Notes: generated from the sequence alone by a model not told the origin. A DNA stretch of 64,000 nt from JAJTHB01 sp033763775 (GCA_033763775.1 JANRJW010000012.1:124001-188000), one strand, 5' to 3'. Positions 8,947 through 18,143 are shown, counted from the stretch's first letter. Program-made: numbers and translations.

Positions 8947-10318
8947 TCAGCGCCTCCACGTAGCCACAGAACGCATCACCGCGCTGTTCAAAACTTTTCC
9001 ACTGGTCAAACGAGGCGCAGGCCGGCGAAAGCAGCACCACCGCCTGCGGTTTCTTCTCGCGCCACGCCAATGCTGCTGCTTGTTTGGTGGCGGCCTCCAG
9101 CGTGACTGAATGCGTGTAGGGCACCTTGCCCTCCAGCGTGCGTGCGAATGCGTCGGCTGCCTCGCCAATCAGAAACGCATGGCGGATTTTTGGGAAATAT
9201 TCCGTAAGCGAAACGATACCGCCCTCCTTAGGCTTACCCCCGAGAATCCAGTAAATGCTATCGTAAGGTGCTAGTGCGTTGGAGGTGGCGTCGGCATTGG
9301 TGGCTTTGCTGTCATTGATAAAACGAACGCCGCCAATCTCTGCCACCAGCTGCAGCCGGTGCCTTAGCCCGGGAAAGGTTTTCATCGCGGCAATAATCAC
9401 ATCCGGCGCCACACCCGAAGCCCGGCATGCCGCATAAGCCGCCGCGGCATTCTGCCAGTTGTGGCGGCCAGTGAGGGAAGTCACTGCGTGCAGAGTGCCG
9501 AGTGGCGAGTGGCGAGAAAAAGACGTATCAAAAAGTTCACCGTTAGCAACAAATACGCCTTCATTCAGAATTTGCTGGCTTGAAACCTTTATCAACTCGA
9601 CATCACTTACCACTCGCCACTTGCCACCCGCCACTTTCCTCGTCCACTCATCATCCACCGCCAGCACCGCCACATCGCCCGGCTGCTGACGATCAAAAAT
9701 GTGACACTTGGCAGCAACATAGCCCTCCATCGAGCCATGGCGATCGAGATGATCCGGCGTGATATTCAGAAACACCGCTACATGAAAGCGCGTGCTGTGC
9801 ACCAGATCAAGCTGGTAGCTCGAAGTTTCGAGCACATAGATGCCATCATCCGCAAGTGGCTCCAGCGTGAGCGCCGCCGTGCCGATATTGCCGCCCACCT
9901 GCACCTTGCGCCCCGCTTCCTTCAGAATATGGCCGATGAGCGCGGTGGTGGTCGATTTGCCGTTGGTGCCGGTAATCGCAATGTAGCGCGCCGCTGGCTG
10001 GGCGCGCTGCAGCAGCTCGATATCCCCAATCACCGGTACATGATGCTCTCTCGCCAGCACCACCACCGGATGCGGCGCCGGATGCGTAAGCGGTACGCCG
10101 GGCGCAAGCACCAGCGCCTTTAACTTGTCCCACGGCCACTCGCTGAAAGGCATCAGCTTTATTTCAGGTTGCTGATTTGCAGTGCCTGATGGCTGTTTAT
10201 CATCCCACGCAAAGACCTGAGCGCCGCCCGCCGCGAGCGAGGCGACGGTCGCGCTGCCTGCCTTGCCAAGACCAAACACACCCACAGCCTGGCCGCGATA
10301 TTCAGAAACAACAATCAT
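8924..10318 (-). CDS. murD: UDP-N-acetylmuramoylalanine--D-glutamate ligase
   Basis: Mur ligase that adds D-Glu to UDP-MurNAc-L-Ala. The 464-aa protein has an N-terminal VFGLGKAGSAT nucleotide-binding loop, the P-loop ITGTNGKSTTT, and a C-terminal ligase domain with FINDSKATNADAT. Residues about 227-276 are unusual: they start and end with peptides encoded by the two arms of a 7-nt word hairpin (9491-9640). The reading frame is intact. It overlaps mraY by 4 bp and ftsW by 23 bp. Confidence 0.96.
   Translation of the reverse strand: MIVVSEYRGQAVGVFGLGKAGSATVASLAAGGAQVFAWDDKQPSGTANQQPEIKLMPFSEWPWDKLKALVLAPGVPLTHPAPHPVVVLAREHHVPVIGDIELLQRAQPAARYIAITGTNGKSTTTALIGHILKEAGRKVQVGGNIGTAALTLEPLADDGIYVLETSSYQLDLVHSTRFHVAVFLNITPDHLDRHGSMEGYVAAKCHIFDRQQPGDVAVLAVDDEWTRKVAGGKWRVVSDVELIKVSSQQILNEGVFVANGELFDTSFSRHSPLGTLHAVTSLTGRHNWQNAAAAYAACRASGVAPDVIIAAMKTFPGLRHRLQLVAEIGGVRFINDSKATNADATSNALAPYDSIYWILGGKPKEGGIVSLTEYFPKIRHAFLIGEAADAFARTLEGKVPYTHSVTLEAATKQAAALAWREKKPQAVVLLSPACASFDQWKSFEQRGDAFCGYVEALNAAGSHQ
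9491..9640. repeat. Heptameric word-hairpin arms inside murD
   Basis: The left arm at 9491-9516 holds AGTGCCG, AGTGGCG and AGTGGCG words. The right arm at 9606-9640 holds TCGCCAC, TTGCCAC and CCGCCAC words. The arms are inverted relative to each other and about 90 bp apart. Both are read through in the murD frame. Confidence 0.6.
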
Positions 10319-11403
10319 CGCAGCTTCAGGGTGGAAAGCCCAATCATCGCGAAGATGCAGGCGATGATCCAGAAACGAATGACAATCGTAGGCTCTGCCC
10401 AGCCCATTTTCTCGAAATGATGATGAATCGGCGCCATTTTAAACACGCGCTTTCCTGTCATTTTGAACGAGGCCACCTGAATCATCACCGAAAGTGCCTC
10501 AATTACAAACAGGCCGCCGATAATCGCCAGCACAAATTCATGCTTGGTGATGACGCTGATAACCCCCAGCGAGCCGCCAAAAGCGAGGCTTCCGGTGTCG
10601 CCCATAAAGACCTGCGCCGGCGGTGCATTGAACCATAAAAAGCCAAGGCTCGCACCCACCAGCGCCGCGCAGAACACCGCAAGCTCGCCGCTGCCCGGCA
10701 CAAAATGCAGCTGCAGGTAATTAGCGAAAATAGCATTGCCCACGAGATAGGTGATGAGCGCAAAACAGCCGGCCACAATCATAATCGGCACGATGGCAAG
10801 GCCGTCCAGCCCGTCCGTGAGGTTCACCGCGTTCGATGCCCCCACCATCACCACCGCAGCAAACACAAGGTAGAATACCCCAACATCAATCAGGATATGT
10901 TTGAAAAACGGCACCGCAATCTGCCCCGCCAGAGCGCTGGGCGCTACCGCGTTAATCGCCACCACGGCAAGTGTCGCCACCACAAACTGCCACAGCAGTT
11001 TTTTGCGGCTGGAAAGACCTTTACTGTTGCGCTTGGTGAGCTTCAAATAGTCGTCCGCAAAACCGACCGCGCCAAAACCGATCGTCACCAGCAGCACAAT
11101 CCACACATAAGCATTGGTCAAATCCGCCCACAGCAGCGTGGACAAGCTCACCGCAAGCAGGATCATCGTGCCGCCCATGGTTGGGGTTCCTTTTTTGGTG
11201 AGCAGGTGAGACTGTGGGCCATCCTCGCGGATTGGCTGGCCTTCTGCCTGCTTTGATTTCAGCCAGCGGATGATTTTTGGGCCAAAATAAAAGCTGAGCA
11301 GCAATGCGGTCATCACCGCCGCGCCGCTCCTGAAGGTGAGGTATTGAAAGAGGTTAAACAGCGCGAATTCCTTCGCATAGGGCGTAAGGAGATTATACAG
11401 CAT
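10315..11403 (-). CDS. mraY: Phospho-MurNAc-pentapeptide transferase MraY
   Basis: Integral membrane enzyme that transfers phospho-MurNAc-pentapeptide to undecaprenyl phosphate, forming lipid I. The 362-aa length is typical. Conserved elements include the aspartate pair in FADDYLK, NLTDGLDGLA, MGDTGSLAFGG, and the histidine loop APIHHHFEKMGWAE near the C-terminus. It overlaps murF by 11 bp and murD by 4 bp. Confidence 0.97.
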   Translation of the reverse strand: MLYNLLTPYAKEFALFNLFQYLTFRSGAAVMTALLLSFYFGPKIIRWLKSKQAEGQPIREDGPQSHLLTKKGTPTMGGTMILLAVSLSTLLWADLTNAYVWIVLLVTIGFGAVGFADDYLKLTKRNSKGLSSRKKLLWQFVVATLAVVAINAVAPSALAGQIAVPFFKHILIDVGVFYLVFAAVVMVGASNAVNLTDGLDGLAIVPIMIVAGCFALITYLVGNAIFANYLQLHFVPGSGELAVFCAALVGASLGFLWFNAPPAQVFMGDTGSLAFGGSLGVISVITKHEFVLAIIGGLFVIEALSVMIQVASFKMTGKRVFKMAPIHHHFEKMGWAEPTIVIRFWIIACIFAMIGLSTLKLR

Positions 11404-12799
11404 GAGAGCGGTCTCCGTGAGTGATAAAACATGCAGCTAAACGATACATACCGCTGCCGTGCGAGCCTTTGATGAGCACAATATCACCAGCCTCCAGACG
11501 CGCTGCAAGCAGCCCTTCCAGCTGCAGCGGATCCGCCACATGCTCGCCGCGCATGGCGGCCGGCAGGGCATCATGAAGGTATTTCATGCGCGCACCGCTG
11601 GTATGCACCTGCGAAAAGCCGTGTTTTTCGAGATCCTCTGCCAGCTGCTGGTGAAATGCGATTTCCTGCGAACCCAGCTCCAGCATATCGCCCAGCACCG
11701 CCACCTTGCGACCGCGCGTGCCCAGCGCTTCGCAGAGCTCGCTGGTTTTAGCAAACGCCGCCCGCATCGAGGCGGGGCTGGCATTGTAGCTGTCATCAAT
11801 CAGCGTGGCTTCACCCCCGCGCGCCTTGATGACGCTGAGCCGGCCGCGACCCGCCGGCTCGCTGAAATCAGGCAGCGCCTTCGCCGCCGCCGCAGGATCA
11901 AGCCCGAGCGCTTTCACCACTGCCATGGTGGCCAGCGCCGTGCGCGCCCAATGGCGACCAATCGCCGCCAGCTGCGTGTGCAGCAGATCGCCGCTGGCGC
12001 TGATGTCGATATCGCAGCCACGCACCGTTGGCTGATAGGCAATCAGGCGCAGATCCGCCTCGTGCGAGTCACCAAACGTGAGCACCTGGCTGATACCCTG
12101 ACGCGCCGCCGCCATTTTCAGACGATTTAAATAGCGGTTATCAGCATTCAAAATCGCTGTACCGCCTTCGCCGACCCCTTCAAAAATTTCTGCCTTGGCA
12201 TCACAAATGCCATCGACCGATTCAAAAAACTCAAGATGCACCGCCTCCACGGTGGTAATCACCGCAACATGCGGGCGCACCATGCGCGTCAGATGCGCAA
12301 TCTCTCCGGCGTGATTCATACCCATCTCAAACACCGCAAACGGAATATCCGACGGCAGGTTGGCAAGATTCAGCGGCGTGCCGATATGGTTGTTGTAGTT
12401 GCCGCTGGTGGCATAGGTCTCGCCATAGGCCGCAAGCGCCAGCCTGACCATGTCCTTGGTGCTGGTTTTACCGACACTGCCGGTAATGCCGACCACGCGA
12501 CCATTAAAGCGCGCACGCGCAGCGCGGCCTAAATCTTCAAGGGCTTTGAGCGTGTCAGGAACCAGCAGCGTGCTGGCGCCCGCCTCCAGCGGCCGAGACA
12601 CCACGGCAGCAACTGCGCCCTTTGCCAGCGCATCGCTGGCAAACTGGTGGCCGTCAAAACGCTCGCCTTTAATCGCCACAAATAAATCGCCCGGCCGGAC
12701 ACTGCGGCTATCGATGACCACGCGCGATGACTGCCAGCTGCGATTAGCAGTGCCGGAAGTGGCAAGCGCAGCAGTGCGATCGTTCCAGAGATCGCTCAT
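11393..12799 (-). CDS. murF: UDP-MurNAc-tripeptide--D-alanyl-D-alanine ligase
   Basis: Final cytoplasmic Mur ligase; it joins the D-Ala-D-Ala made by Ddl to the tripeptide. The 468-aa protein has the N-terminal substrate-binding segment VVIDSRSVRPGDLFVAIKGERFDGH, the P-loop ITGSVGKTSTKDMV, and ligase-domain motifs EMGMNHAGEI and DDSYNASPASM. The 120-bp gap to murE is occupied by a repeat block. The junction to mraY is overlapping. Confidence 0.97.
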   Translation of the reverse strand: MSDLWNDRTAALATSGTANRSWQSSRVVIDSRSVRPGDLFVAIKGERFDGHQFASDALAKGAVAAVVSRPLEAGASTLLVPDTLKALEDLGRAARARFNGRVVGITGSVGKTSTKDMVRLALAAYGETYATSGNYNNHIGTPLNLANLPSDIPFAVFEMGMNHAGEIAHLTRMVRPHVAVITTVEAVHLEFFESVDGICDAKAEIFEGVGEGGTAILNADNRYLNRLKMAAARQGISQVLTFGDSHEADLRLIAYQPTVRGCDIDISASGDLLHTQLAAIGRHWARTALATMAVVKALGLDPAAAAKALPDFSEPAGRGRLSVIKARGGEATLIDDSYNASPASMRAAFAKTSELCEALGTRGRKVAVLGDMLELGSQEIAFHQQLAEDLEKHGFSQVHTSGARMKYLHDALPAAMRGEHVADPLQLEGLLAARLEAGDIVLIKGSHGSGMYRLAACFITHGDRSHAV

Positions 12800-12805
12800 T
12801 TCCCC

Positions 12806-12915
12806 CTCTGCCTTCCAGGGAGAGGGATGGGGCGAGGGTTCAATAAACAGGCGAACATATTTTTCCTCAATTTAAGCCCCTTCACCTTGCCCTTTCTCCT
12901 TGGGAGAGAGGGTAT
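12806..12915. repeat. CCCTCACCC/GGGAGAGGG-type repeat between murE and murF
   Basis: GGGAGAGGGATGGGGCGAGGG at its left end and CCCCTTCACCTTGCCC plus GGGAGAGAGGG at its right end form an imperfect inverted structure that fills nearly the whole gap. It belongs to the same class as the block inside murE. Confidence 0.6.
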
Positions 12916-12919
12916 TTCC

Positions 12920-14401
12920 TTAGAGTTTCAATTCTCTTACACCAGCGCGCGCCACCTCAGCATCATCAAAAGGCAGCACCTTGCCGGCAATCGTTTGTGT
13001 TTTCTCGTGCCCCTTGCCGGCGATGACCAGAACATCGCCGGCGCGAAGCTCACCGAGCGCAACATAAATAGCTTCACGCCGATCCGCAACCTCTTTAGCA
13101 CCGCTACTTGCCGCCATGATCTGGCTGCGGATCGTCGCCGGGTTTTCGCTTCTTGGGTTGTCGTCGGTGACAATCACGCGGTCGGCCAGCTCGGCCGCAA
13201 TGCGCCCCATTTCCGGGCGCTTGCCCGCATCACGATCACCCCCGCAACCGAACACCACATGCAAAAGCCCCGGCGTGTGGGGACGCAGCGTGTGCAGGAT
13301 ATTGGCAAGCGCCATCGGTGTGTGCGCATAATCAATATACACCACCGCGCCGCAATCTAAATCCGCCACCTTTTCCAGCCGCCCCGGCACGCCGGCAAGC
13401 CTCGGAATCACGCTCACGGCGCGCTGAATATCGCCGCCGCTTCCCACCACCAGCCCGAGCGCGGCGAGAATATTCATCGTCTGGAATGCCCCCACCAGCG
13501 GCACCTCCACCGTGTAATGCTTGCCGAAAAGCTCAAGCTGCGCGCGCTGGCCATGCGGCAGCAGCTCAAGCGAATGAATGCGAAAATCACTGCCGCCGCG
13601 GCCGAAGCCGATGATACGGTGGCGCCGCGCCAAGCAGCGTGCGTGAAGCTCGCTGTAGCGCTTGTCATCCTGGTTGATGACCGCCGTTTTGCCCTCGCCC
13701 AGCAGCGTGTCAAACAGCCGCGCTTTGGCGAGAAAGTAATTATCTTCTGTCTTATGATAATCGAGATGATCGCGGCCAATATAAGTGAAAGCCGCCGCCT
13801 CAAGCCGCACGCCATCCAGACGCGACTGGTGAATGCCATGGCTGGAAGCTTCCATGCACACATAATCCGCAGGCAGGCTTGAGAGCTGCTGGTGCAGTGT
13901 CATGGGATCAGGCGTGGTGTGCGTGCCTTCTGAAAGCAGCCTGCCATCACCGCCGGTGATACCCAGCGTGCCAATCGCCGCCGAGCGTGCACCCATCAGA
14001 TACCAGAACTGGCGATAAAAATCCGCAGTGGAAGTTTTGCCGTCCGTGCCGGTGACCGCCACCACATGCTCTGGCTGGCGCGGATAAAACGCCGCCGCCA
14101 GCTGGGCAAAAGCGCGCCGTGTATTCGCCGCAGGAATAACACGCGTATCTTCCGCCAGAACGCGTTTCTTATCTGCGATCACCGCAAGCGCGCCATTTTG
14201 TATCGCTTGCGAAATGAACTCATGGCCATCCACCTTCTCGCCCTCAAGCGCCACAAACACAAAACCCGGCCGCACCGCGCGTGAATCTGCCGTGATGCCG
14301 GTGATTTCTTGTTCCAACCCAATGCCCTCACCCGACGCTTCGCGCCACCCTCTCCCAGAGGGAGAGGGAAGTACGGAGAGTAAATCAATAAGTCGCGGCA
14401 T
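12920..14401 (-). CDS. murE: UDP-MurNAc-L-Ala-D-Glu:meso-diaminopimelate ligase
   Basis: Mur ligase adding the third stem-peptide residue. The 493-aa protein has the P-loop VTGTDGKTSTADF and the motif DNPRSENP. The DNPR motif is the established signature for meso-diaminopimelate rather than lysine specificity, so this wall is DAP-type. Residues about 9-28, a Ser/Gly/Glu-rich segment, are encoded by an in-frame repeat (14322-14378) inserted before the normal TADSRAV substrate-binding start. The start overlaps the ftsI end by 17 bp. Confidence 0.96.
   Translation of the reverse strand: MPRLIDLLSVLPSPSGRGWREASGEGIGLEQEITGITADSRAVRPGFVFVALEGEKVDGHEFISQAIQNGALAVIADKKRVLAEDTRVIPAANTRRAFAQLAAAFYPRQPEHVVAVTGTDGKTSTADFYRQFWYLMGARSAAIGTLGITGGDGRLLSEGTHTTPDPMTLHQQLSSLPADYVCMEASSHGIHQSRLDGVRLEAAAFTYIGRDHLDYHKTEDNYFLAKARLFDTLLGEGKTAVINQDDKRYSELHARCLARRHRIIGFGRGGSDFRIHSLELLPHGQRAQLELFGKHYTVEVPLVGAFQTMNILAALGLVVGSGGDIQRAVSVIPRLAGVPGRLEKVADLDCGAVVYIDYAHTPMALANILHTLRPHTPGLLHVVFGCGGDRDAGKRPEMGRIAAELADRVIVTDDNPRSENPATIRSQIMAASSGAKEVADRREAIYVALGELRAGDVLVIAGKGHEKTQTIAGKVLPFDDAEVARAGVRELKL
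14322..14378. repeat. CCCTCACCC/GGGAGAGGG-type repeat inserted in frame in murE
   Basis: CCCTCACCC and CCCTCTCCC face GAGGGAGAGGG, forming a local hairpin. The minus-strand translation is a Pro/Ser/Gly/Arg-rich peptide between MurE residues 9 and 28. It lies in the variable N-terminal region ahead of the conserved substrate pocket. Confidence 0.6.
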
Positions 14402-16145
14402 GGATCACCGCCTTGGGGGCTGCTGGTTTTGTTTTTTCGTCGCGCTGCGTCCAATATTTCTCTGCATCATCCTGCGGCACATCATAGCGCGGCGAAATAC
14501 CATAAAGCATGCCCATGCGCGAGATGACATTCCCTGCCACCGGCGCGGCAATCCAGCCGCCGGTGGCATAGCCATAGGTCGATTTATCGCCCTTCGGCTC
14601 GTCGATCATCACCAGTACCAGATATTTCGGCGCATCACTGGGAAATACAGCGATGAAGGAGGCAATCTTTGCATCTTCGTTGTAGGCACCGGAGGCATTG
14701 ATTTTTTCCGCTGTGCCGGTTTTACCGCCCACACGATAGCCCGGAACATCGGCCTTGCTACCTGTACCATGATCCACCGCCAGTCGCATGAGCCTGCGAA
14801 TATTCTGCGAGGTTTCCTCGCTGACAATACGTTCCTGATGGCTGGCGCCATTCTTATCATCGCGCAGCAGTGTTAGCCTTGGCAGTGTGCCATCCCCGAC
14901 CAGAGCCGCTATCCCGCGCGCAAGATGCAGGGGTGTAACAGAAATGCCGTGGCCGTAAGAAATCGTGACTGTGCTGATGTCACGCCACTGCTCCGGCACT
15001 TGCGGCGAAGCTTTCTCCGGTAGCTCAATTTCTACCGGTTTCATCATGCCCAGCTTTTCCAAAAATTCTCTCTGGCGCTTGCCGCCCACTTCCAGCGCCA
15101 TTTTGGCCGTGCCGATATTGGAAGAATAGGCAAAAATTTCCGGCACCGAAAGCCAGCGCTTTTTAGGATGCGTATCACTGATGGCAAAGGTGGCCACGCG
15201 GAAAGGATTGGTGGCATCATAACCACCACGCATATCCACCACCCCATATTCCAGACCCATGGCCATGGTAAAAGTTTTGAAGGTTGAACCCATTTCATAC
15301 GTGCCGAGCGCAACGCGGTTAAATTTCTGCGTATCGCTTGCGCGTGACGGCTTGTGCGGATCGAAATCCGGCAGCGACACCATGGCCAGCAACTCACCAG
15401 TTTTTATTTCCATCACCACACCAATCGCGCCAATGGCATGAAAACGCTCGACATAGGCCTGCATTTCTTCGCGAACTATCGCCTGCACGCGCATATCCAG
15501 CGATAGCGCCAGCGGTTCTTCCGGCTGGCTGCTGCGCCTGAGCTGCTGGTCAAATTGCTTTTCAATGCCGGCAAGCCCCTTATTATCCACCCCGACATAG
15601 CCCACCGCATGCGATACAAGCTGGCCATACGGATAGACACGACGCTCCTCCGGCAGAAAATACAGGCCGGGTATGCCAAGCCGGTTGGTTGCCGCTTGCT
15701 CACGCGGCGTCAGGTTGCGCTTGAGCCACACGAATGATTTGTTGCTTTTCAGTCGGATCATCAGCAGGTTTTTATCCATCGCCAGCACCGGCGCAAGCTG
15801 GGCTGCCACCAGCTCGGGGCTACGAATTTCTTTCGGATTCGCAAAAACAGAAGCGGTGCGCAGGCTGGTTGCCAGCAATTCTCCACGCCGATCCACCACA
15901 TCGCGGCGCTTGTGGTGCGCTGCTTCCTCCGATACCTGCACCTGCTCCACCGCATCATCATCTGCGTTGGAGATCGCATAGGTCTGAGCGCGCGCAGGCT
16001 GCAGCACCGCCACATCGAGCAGCCGACCACCAATCGCACTAAAACACAGCACAAATGTAAATCCGATCATCATCAGGCGAACACGACTTTGATCCATCAG
16101 CCGTGCGCTACTGCTCTCCTGAACAATCACCTTGCGTGATTTCAC
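14385..16145 (-). CDS. ftsI: Septal peptidoglycan transpeptidase FtsI (PBP3)
   Basis: Class B penicillin-binding protein that cross-links septal peptidoglycan with FtsW. The 586-aa protein has a short basic cytoplasmic tail, a transmembrane helix at about residues 23-43, a PBP dimerisation domain, and a transpeptidase domain. The active-site triad is visible: STFK in EMGSTFKTF, SSN in YSSNIGTAK, and KTGT in GGKTGTAEK. It overlaps ftsL by 4 bp and murE by 17 bp. Confidence 0.97.
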   Translation of the reverse strand: MKSRKVIVQESSSARLMDQSRVRLMMIGFTFVLCFSAIGGRLLDVAVLQPARAQTYAISNADDDAVEQVQVSEEAAHHKRRDVVDRRGELLATSLRTASVFANPKEIRSPELVAAQLAPVLAMDKNLLMIRLKSNKSFVWLKRNLTPREQAATNRLGIPGLYFLPEERRVYPYGQLVSHAVGYVGVDNKGLAGIEKQFDQQLRRSSQPEEPLALSLDMRVQAIVREEMQAYVERFHAIGAIGVVMEIKTGELLAMVSLPDFDPHKPSRASDTQKFNRVALGTYEMGSTFKTFTMAMGLEYGVVDMRGGYDATNPFRVATFAISDTHPKKRWLSVPEIFAYSSNIGTAKMALEVGGKRQREFLEKLGMMKPVEIELPEKASPQVPEQWRDISTVTISYGHGISVTPLHLARGIAALVGDGTLPRLTLLRDDKNGASHQERIVSEETSQNIRRLMRLAVDHGTGSKADVPGYRVGGKTGTAEKINASGAYNEDAKIASFIAVFPSDAPKYLVLVMIDEPKGDKSTYGYATGGWIAAPVAGNVISRMGMLYGISPRYDVPQDDAEKYWTQRDEKTKPAAPKAVIHAATY

Positions 16146-16489
16146 TGCCTATCCCCCACCACAGCCGAGGCCGGCACCACCGCCATCACCGCAGGTGCCG
16201 ATGCCTCAAGGCGCGGCGGAAATGCAATCGCCTCCACATCCGCCACCTGCTGCACCATCATGTTCTGCGCCGCAAGATGCTTCTGCGCAAGCTTTTTGAT
16301 CCGCTCGGGACGGCTGAGATAGGCCCACTCTGCCGCGACCACATCCAGCGTTTCATGCTCCTGCTCCAGCACCCTCGTAACACTCGCAATATCAGCACGA
16401 ACACGCTGAACTTCATATTTAACCTGATAGAGACTCAGCGCAGCAACCATGATGACCAGCACCCACAGCGTTGTGGACAGGCGGGTCAT
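16142..16489 (-). CDS. ftsL: Cell division protein FtsL
   Basis: Small bitopic divisome protein that forms a coiled coil with FtsB and binds FtsQ. The 115-aa protein has an N-terminal hydrophobic helix at about residues 5-22, then a heptad-like stretch (VQRVRADIASVTRVLEQEHE), an AEWAYLSRPERI motif and a Pro/Ala-rich tail. It is 4-bp coupled to both rsmH and ftsI. Primary sequence is weakly conserved. Position, size and the W-x-Y-L-x-R-P-x-R motif, typical of alphaproteobacterial FtsL, support the call. Confidence 0.9.
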   Translation of the reverse strand: MTRLSTTLWVLVIMVAALSLYQVKYEVQRVRADIASVTRVLEQEHETLDVVAAEWAYLSRPERIKKLAQKHLAAQNMMVQQVADVEAIAFPPRLEASAPAVMAVVPASAVVGDRQ

Positions 16490-17424
16490 AGAGCGCTCTC
16501 CTGCTGGCGCATGAGCAAACGCATGGTGGCAGAACGCGCGCGTGGATTATCGTTTATCTCAGCCTCGGAGGCGGTTTTTTTCTCCGGACGGGGCAGAAAA
16601 AAATGGGGAGCCTCGTTTGCCGCCGCGTGCATTGGCACATGGCGCGAGGGCTCCCCCAATCTACCGCAACGGGAGTGGTAGTGCCGTTTAACCAGACGAT
16701 CTTCCAGTGAGTGGAATGTTACCACCACCAGCCGACCACCCGGCGACAGAAGTGAACCAGCGGCGACAAGGCCGCGCTCGATGGATTCAAACTCCTGATT
16801 GATATGAATGCGAAGCGCCTGAAAGCTGCGCGTCGCAGGATCCGACTTCGAATGTTTGCCGCCCAGCACGCCGCGCACAATCGCCGCCAGCTGCTGCGTG
16901 CGAAGAATCGGCGCTTTAGCCCGCTCCGCCACAATCGCGCGGGCAATCGCGCGCGCCGCTTTTTCTTCACCGTAATAATAGAGGATATCCGCAAGCTCAG
17001 ACTCGCTGGCCTCATTGACCACATCGGCTGCAGACAACCCATCCTCGCCCATGCGCATATCCAGCGGGCCGTCTTTTTTAAACGAGAAACCACGCTCAGC
17101 TTGATCCAGCTGCATCGAGGACACACCGAGATCCAGCACCACCCCATCTGCACGACGCACCCCATGCATCGCCGCGAGCGAGCACATATCGGCAAAGTTC
17201 CCCAGAATCCACACAAAGCGCCCGGGAAATTCCTGCTCAAGCGTTTCCGCGAAACGCTTGGTGCTGGGGTCGCGATCAATGGCATAGACCTGACAATCCG
17301 CCGCCGCCAGAATCGCTCGCGAATAGCCGCCCGCACCAAACGTGCCATCGATATAGACTTCGTTATCCTGCGGCCTGAGCCACTCCAGCATTTCCGCAAG
17401 CATGACGGGATGGTGCGGGATCAT
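16486..17424 (-). CDS. rsmH: 16S rRNA m4C1402 methyltransferase RsmH (MraW)
   Basis: SAM-dependent N4-methyltransferase acting on C1402 of 16S rRNA. With the start at 17424 (MIPHHPVML) it has 312 aa, a normal size. It contains the SAM-binding GTFGAGGYSRAIL and the conserved LDLGVSSMQLDQAERGFSF. The reading frame stays open for 31 more codons upstream, but that stretch only translates a 9-nt tandem repeat into an N-L-R pattern. A GGGGGG ribosome binding site supports the later ATG. Confidence 0.95.
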   Translation of the reverse strand: MIPHHPVMLAEMLEWLRPQDNEVYIDGTFGAGGYSRAILAAADCQVYAIDRDPSTKRFAETLEQEFPGRFVWILGNFADMCSLAAMHGVRRADGVVLDLGVSSMQLDQAERGFSFKKDGPLDMRMGEDGLSAADVVNEASESELADILYYYGEEKAARAIARAIVAERAKAPILRTQQLAAIVRGVLGGKHSKSDPATRSFQALRIHINQEFESIERGLVAAGSLLSPGGRLVVVTFHSLEDRLVKRHYHSRCGRLGEPSRHVPMHAAANEAPHFFLPRPEKKTASEAEINDNPRARSATMRLLMRQQESAL

Positions 17425-17443
17425 AATCCCCCCCGGGAAACAT

Positions 17444-17565
17444 AAGTTGCGAAGGTTGGGGAGGTTTCGTAGGTTGCGAAAGTTTCGGAAGTTGTGCAGG
17501 TCGCGCAGGTCAAGCATTCCAACCTACGAAACCTCCCCAACACACGAAACCTACTCAACCTAGTC
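17444..17565. repeat. Nonameric word-hairpin between mraZ and rsmH, with a perfect 21-bp stem
   Basis: 17444-17515 is eight tandem degenerate 9-nt words of the type AGGTTGCGA. 17521-17565 is five 9-nt words of the type AACCTACGA. Bases 17455-17475 and 17521-17541 are exact reverse complements, so a 21-bp perfect stem with a 45-nt loop can form. It spans the whole mraZ-rsmH gap and touches the mraZ stop codon. Confidence 0.85.
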
Positions 17566-18013
17566 ACAATACATCCCCCTTGAGTGCGGCGCGCTTCTCG
17601 CGCACAATACTGCGCACGCGCTCAATGTAGCGCTCAAAGGCCTTCGGCGCCCACAGCTCGAAAGTTTCGCCTTTACCCACAATCGTCACCTGCTCGGAAA
17701 GCCCGGCAAACTCAATCAGCTGCGGCGGCAGGCTGACACGCCCTTCCGCATCCATCGCCAGCTGCACCGAATCACCAAAGAGCATGGCCGAAAAAGCATC
17801 ACGCTCCGGCGAATAGGGCTCGAATTTTTCCACACGCTGATTGAATTTCATGATGCGCTGCATGCCACAGGCCTCCACGCACTCATTGATAGGCGATGGA
17901 TAGGCGATCACTGCCGGAGATTCCTGCGCCGTCAGCACGGCGCGGAACTGAGCAGGAATGGATACCCTGCCCTTCTTATCGATCCGGTTGTGATAAGTGG
18001 ATAAAAATAACAT
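17564..18013 (-). CDS. mraZ: Transcriptional regulator MraZ
   Basis: Ring-forming DNA-binding protein that controls the dcw operon and is its first gene. The 149-aa protein has two SpoVT/AbrB-like beta-barrel halves, visible as the related segments NRIDKKGRVSIPAQFR (about residues 9-24) and MDAEGRVSLPPQLIEF (about 87-102). Five TGGG boxes 85-130 bp upstream overlap its promoter, consistent with autoregulation. Confidence 0.95.
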   Translation of the reverse strand: MLFLSTYHNRIDKKGRVSIPAQFRAVLTAQESPAVIAYPSPINECVEACGMQRIMKFNQRVEKFEPYSPERDAFSAMLFGDSVQLAMDAEGRVSLPPQLIEFAGLSEQVTIVGKGETFELWAPKAFERYIERVRSIVREKRAALKGDVL

Positions 18014-18098
18014 CCCCGCCCTGCGCTTTTTTTATTTTTTAATTGTCCCTTTGCCATCGCCGCCCAAGAAAGCCATTTGGATAGCAGGCGTTCTTTGA

Positions 18099-18143
18099 TG
18101 GGACGACATGGGTATAGATGGGAAAATATTGGTATTAGATGGG
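18099..18143 (+). promoter_or_regulatory. Five TGGG boxes: probable MraZ operator
   Basis: TGGG occurs at 18099, 18109, 18119 and 18140, and TGGT at 18130, giving spacings of 10, 10, 11 and 10 bp. MraZ of E. coli is known to bind TGGGN direct repeats separated by 5 nt, i.e. a 10-bp period. Here the boxes read 5'-3' on the strand opposite to the mraZ coding strand. They cover the spacer and the region just downstream of the mraZ promoter, as expected for an autorepressor site. Confidence 0.75.

Noticed and set aside
17425..17517. 31-codon N-terminal extension of RsmH
   Set aside because: It only translates 9-nt tandem words; the ATG at 17424 has a ribosome binding site and matches the family start.
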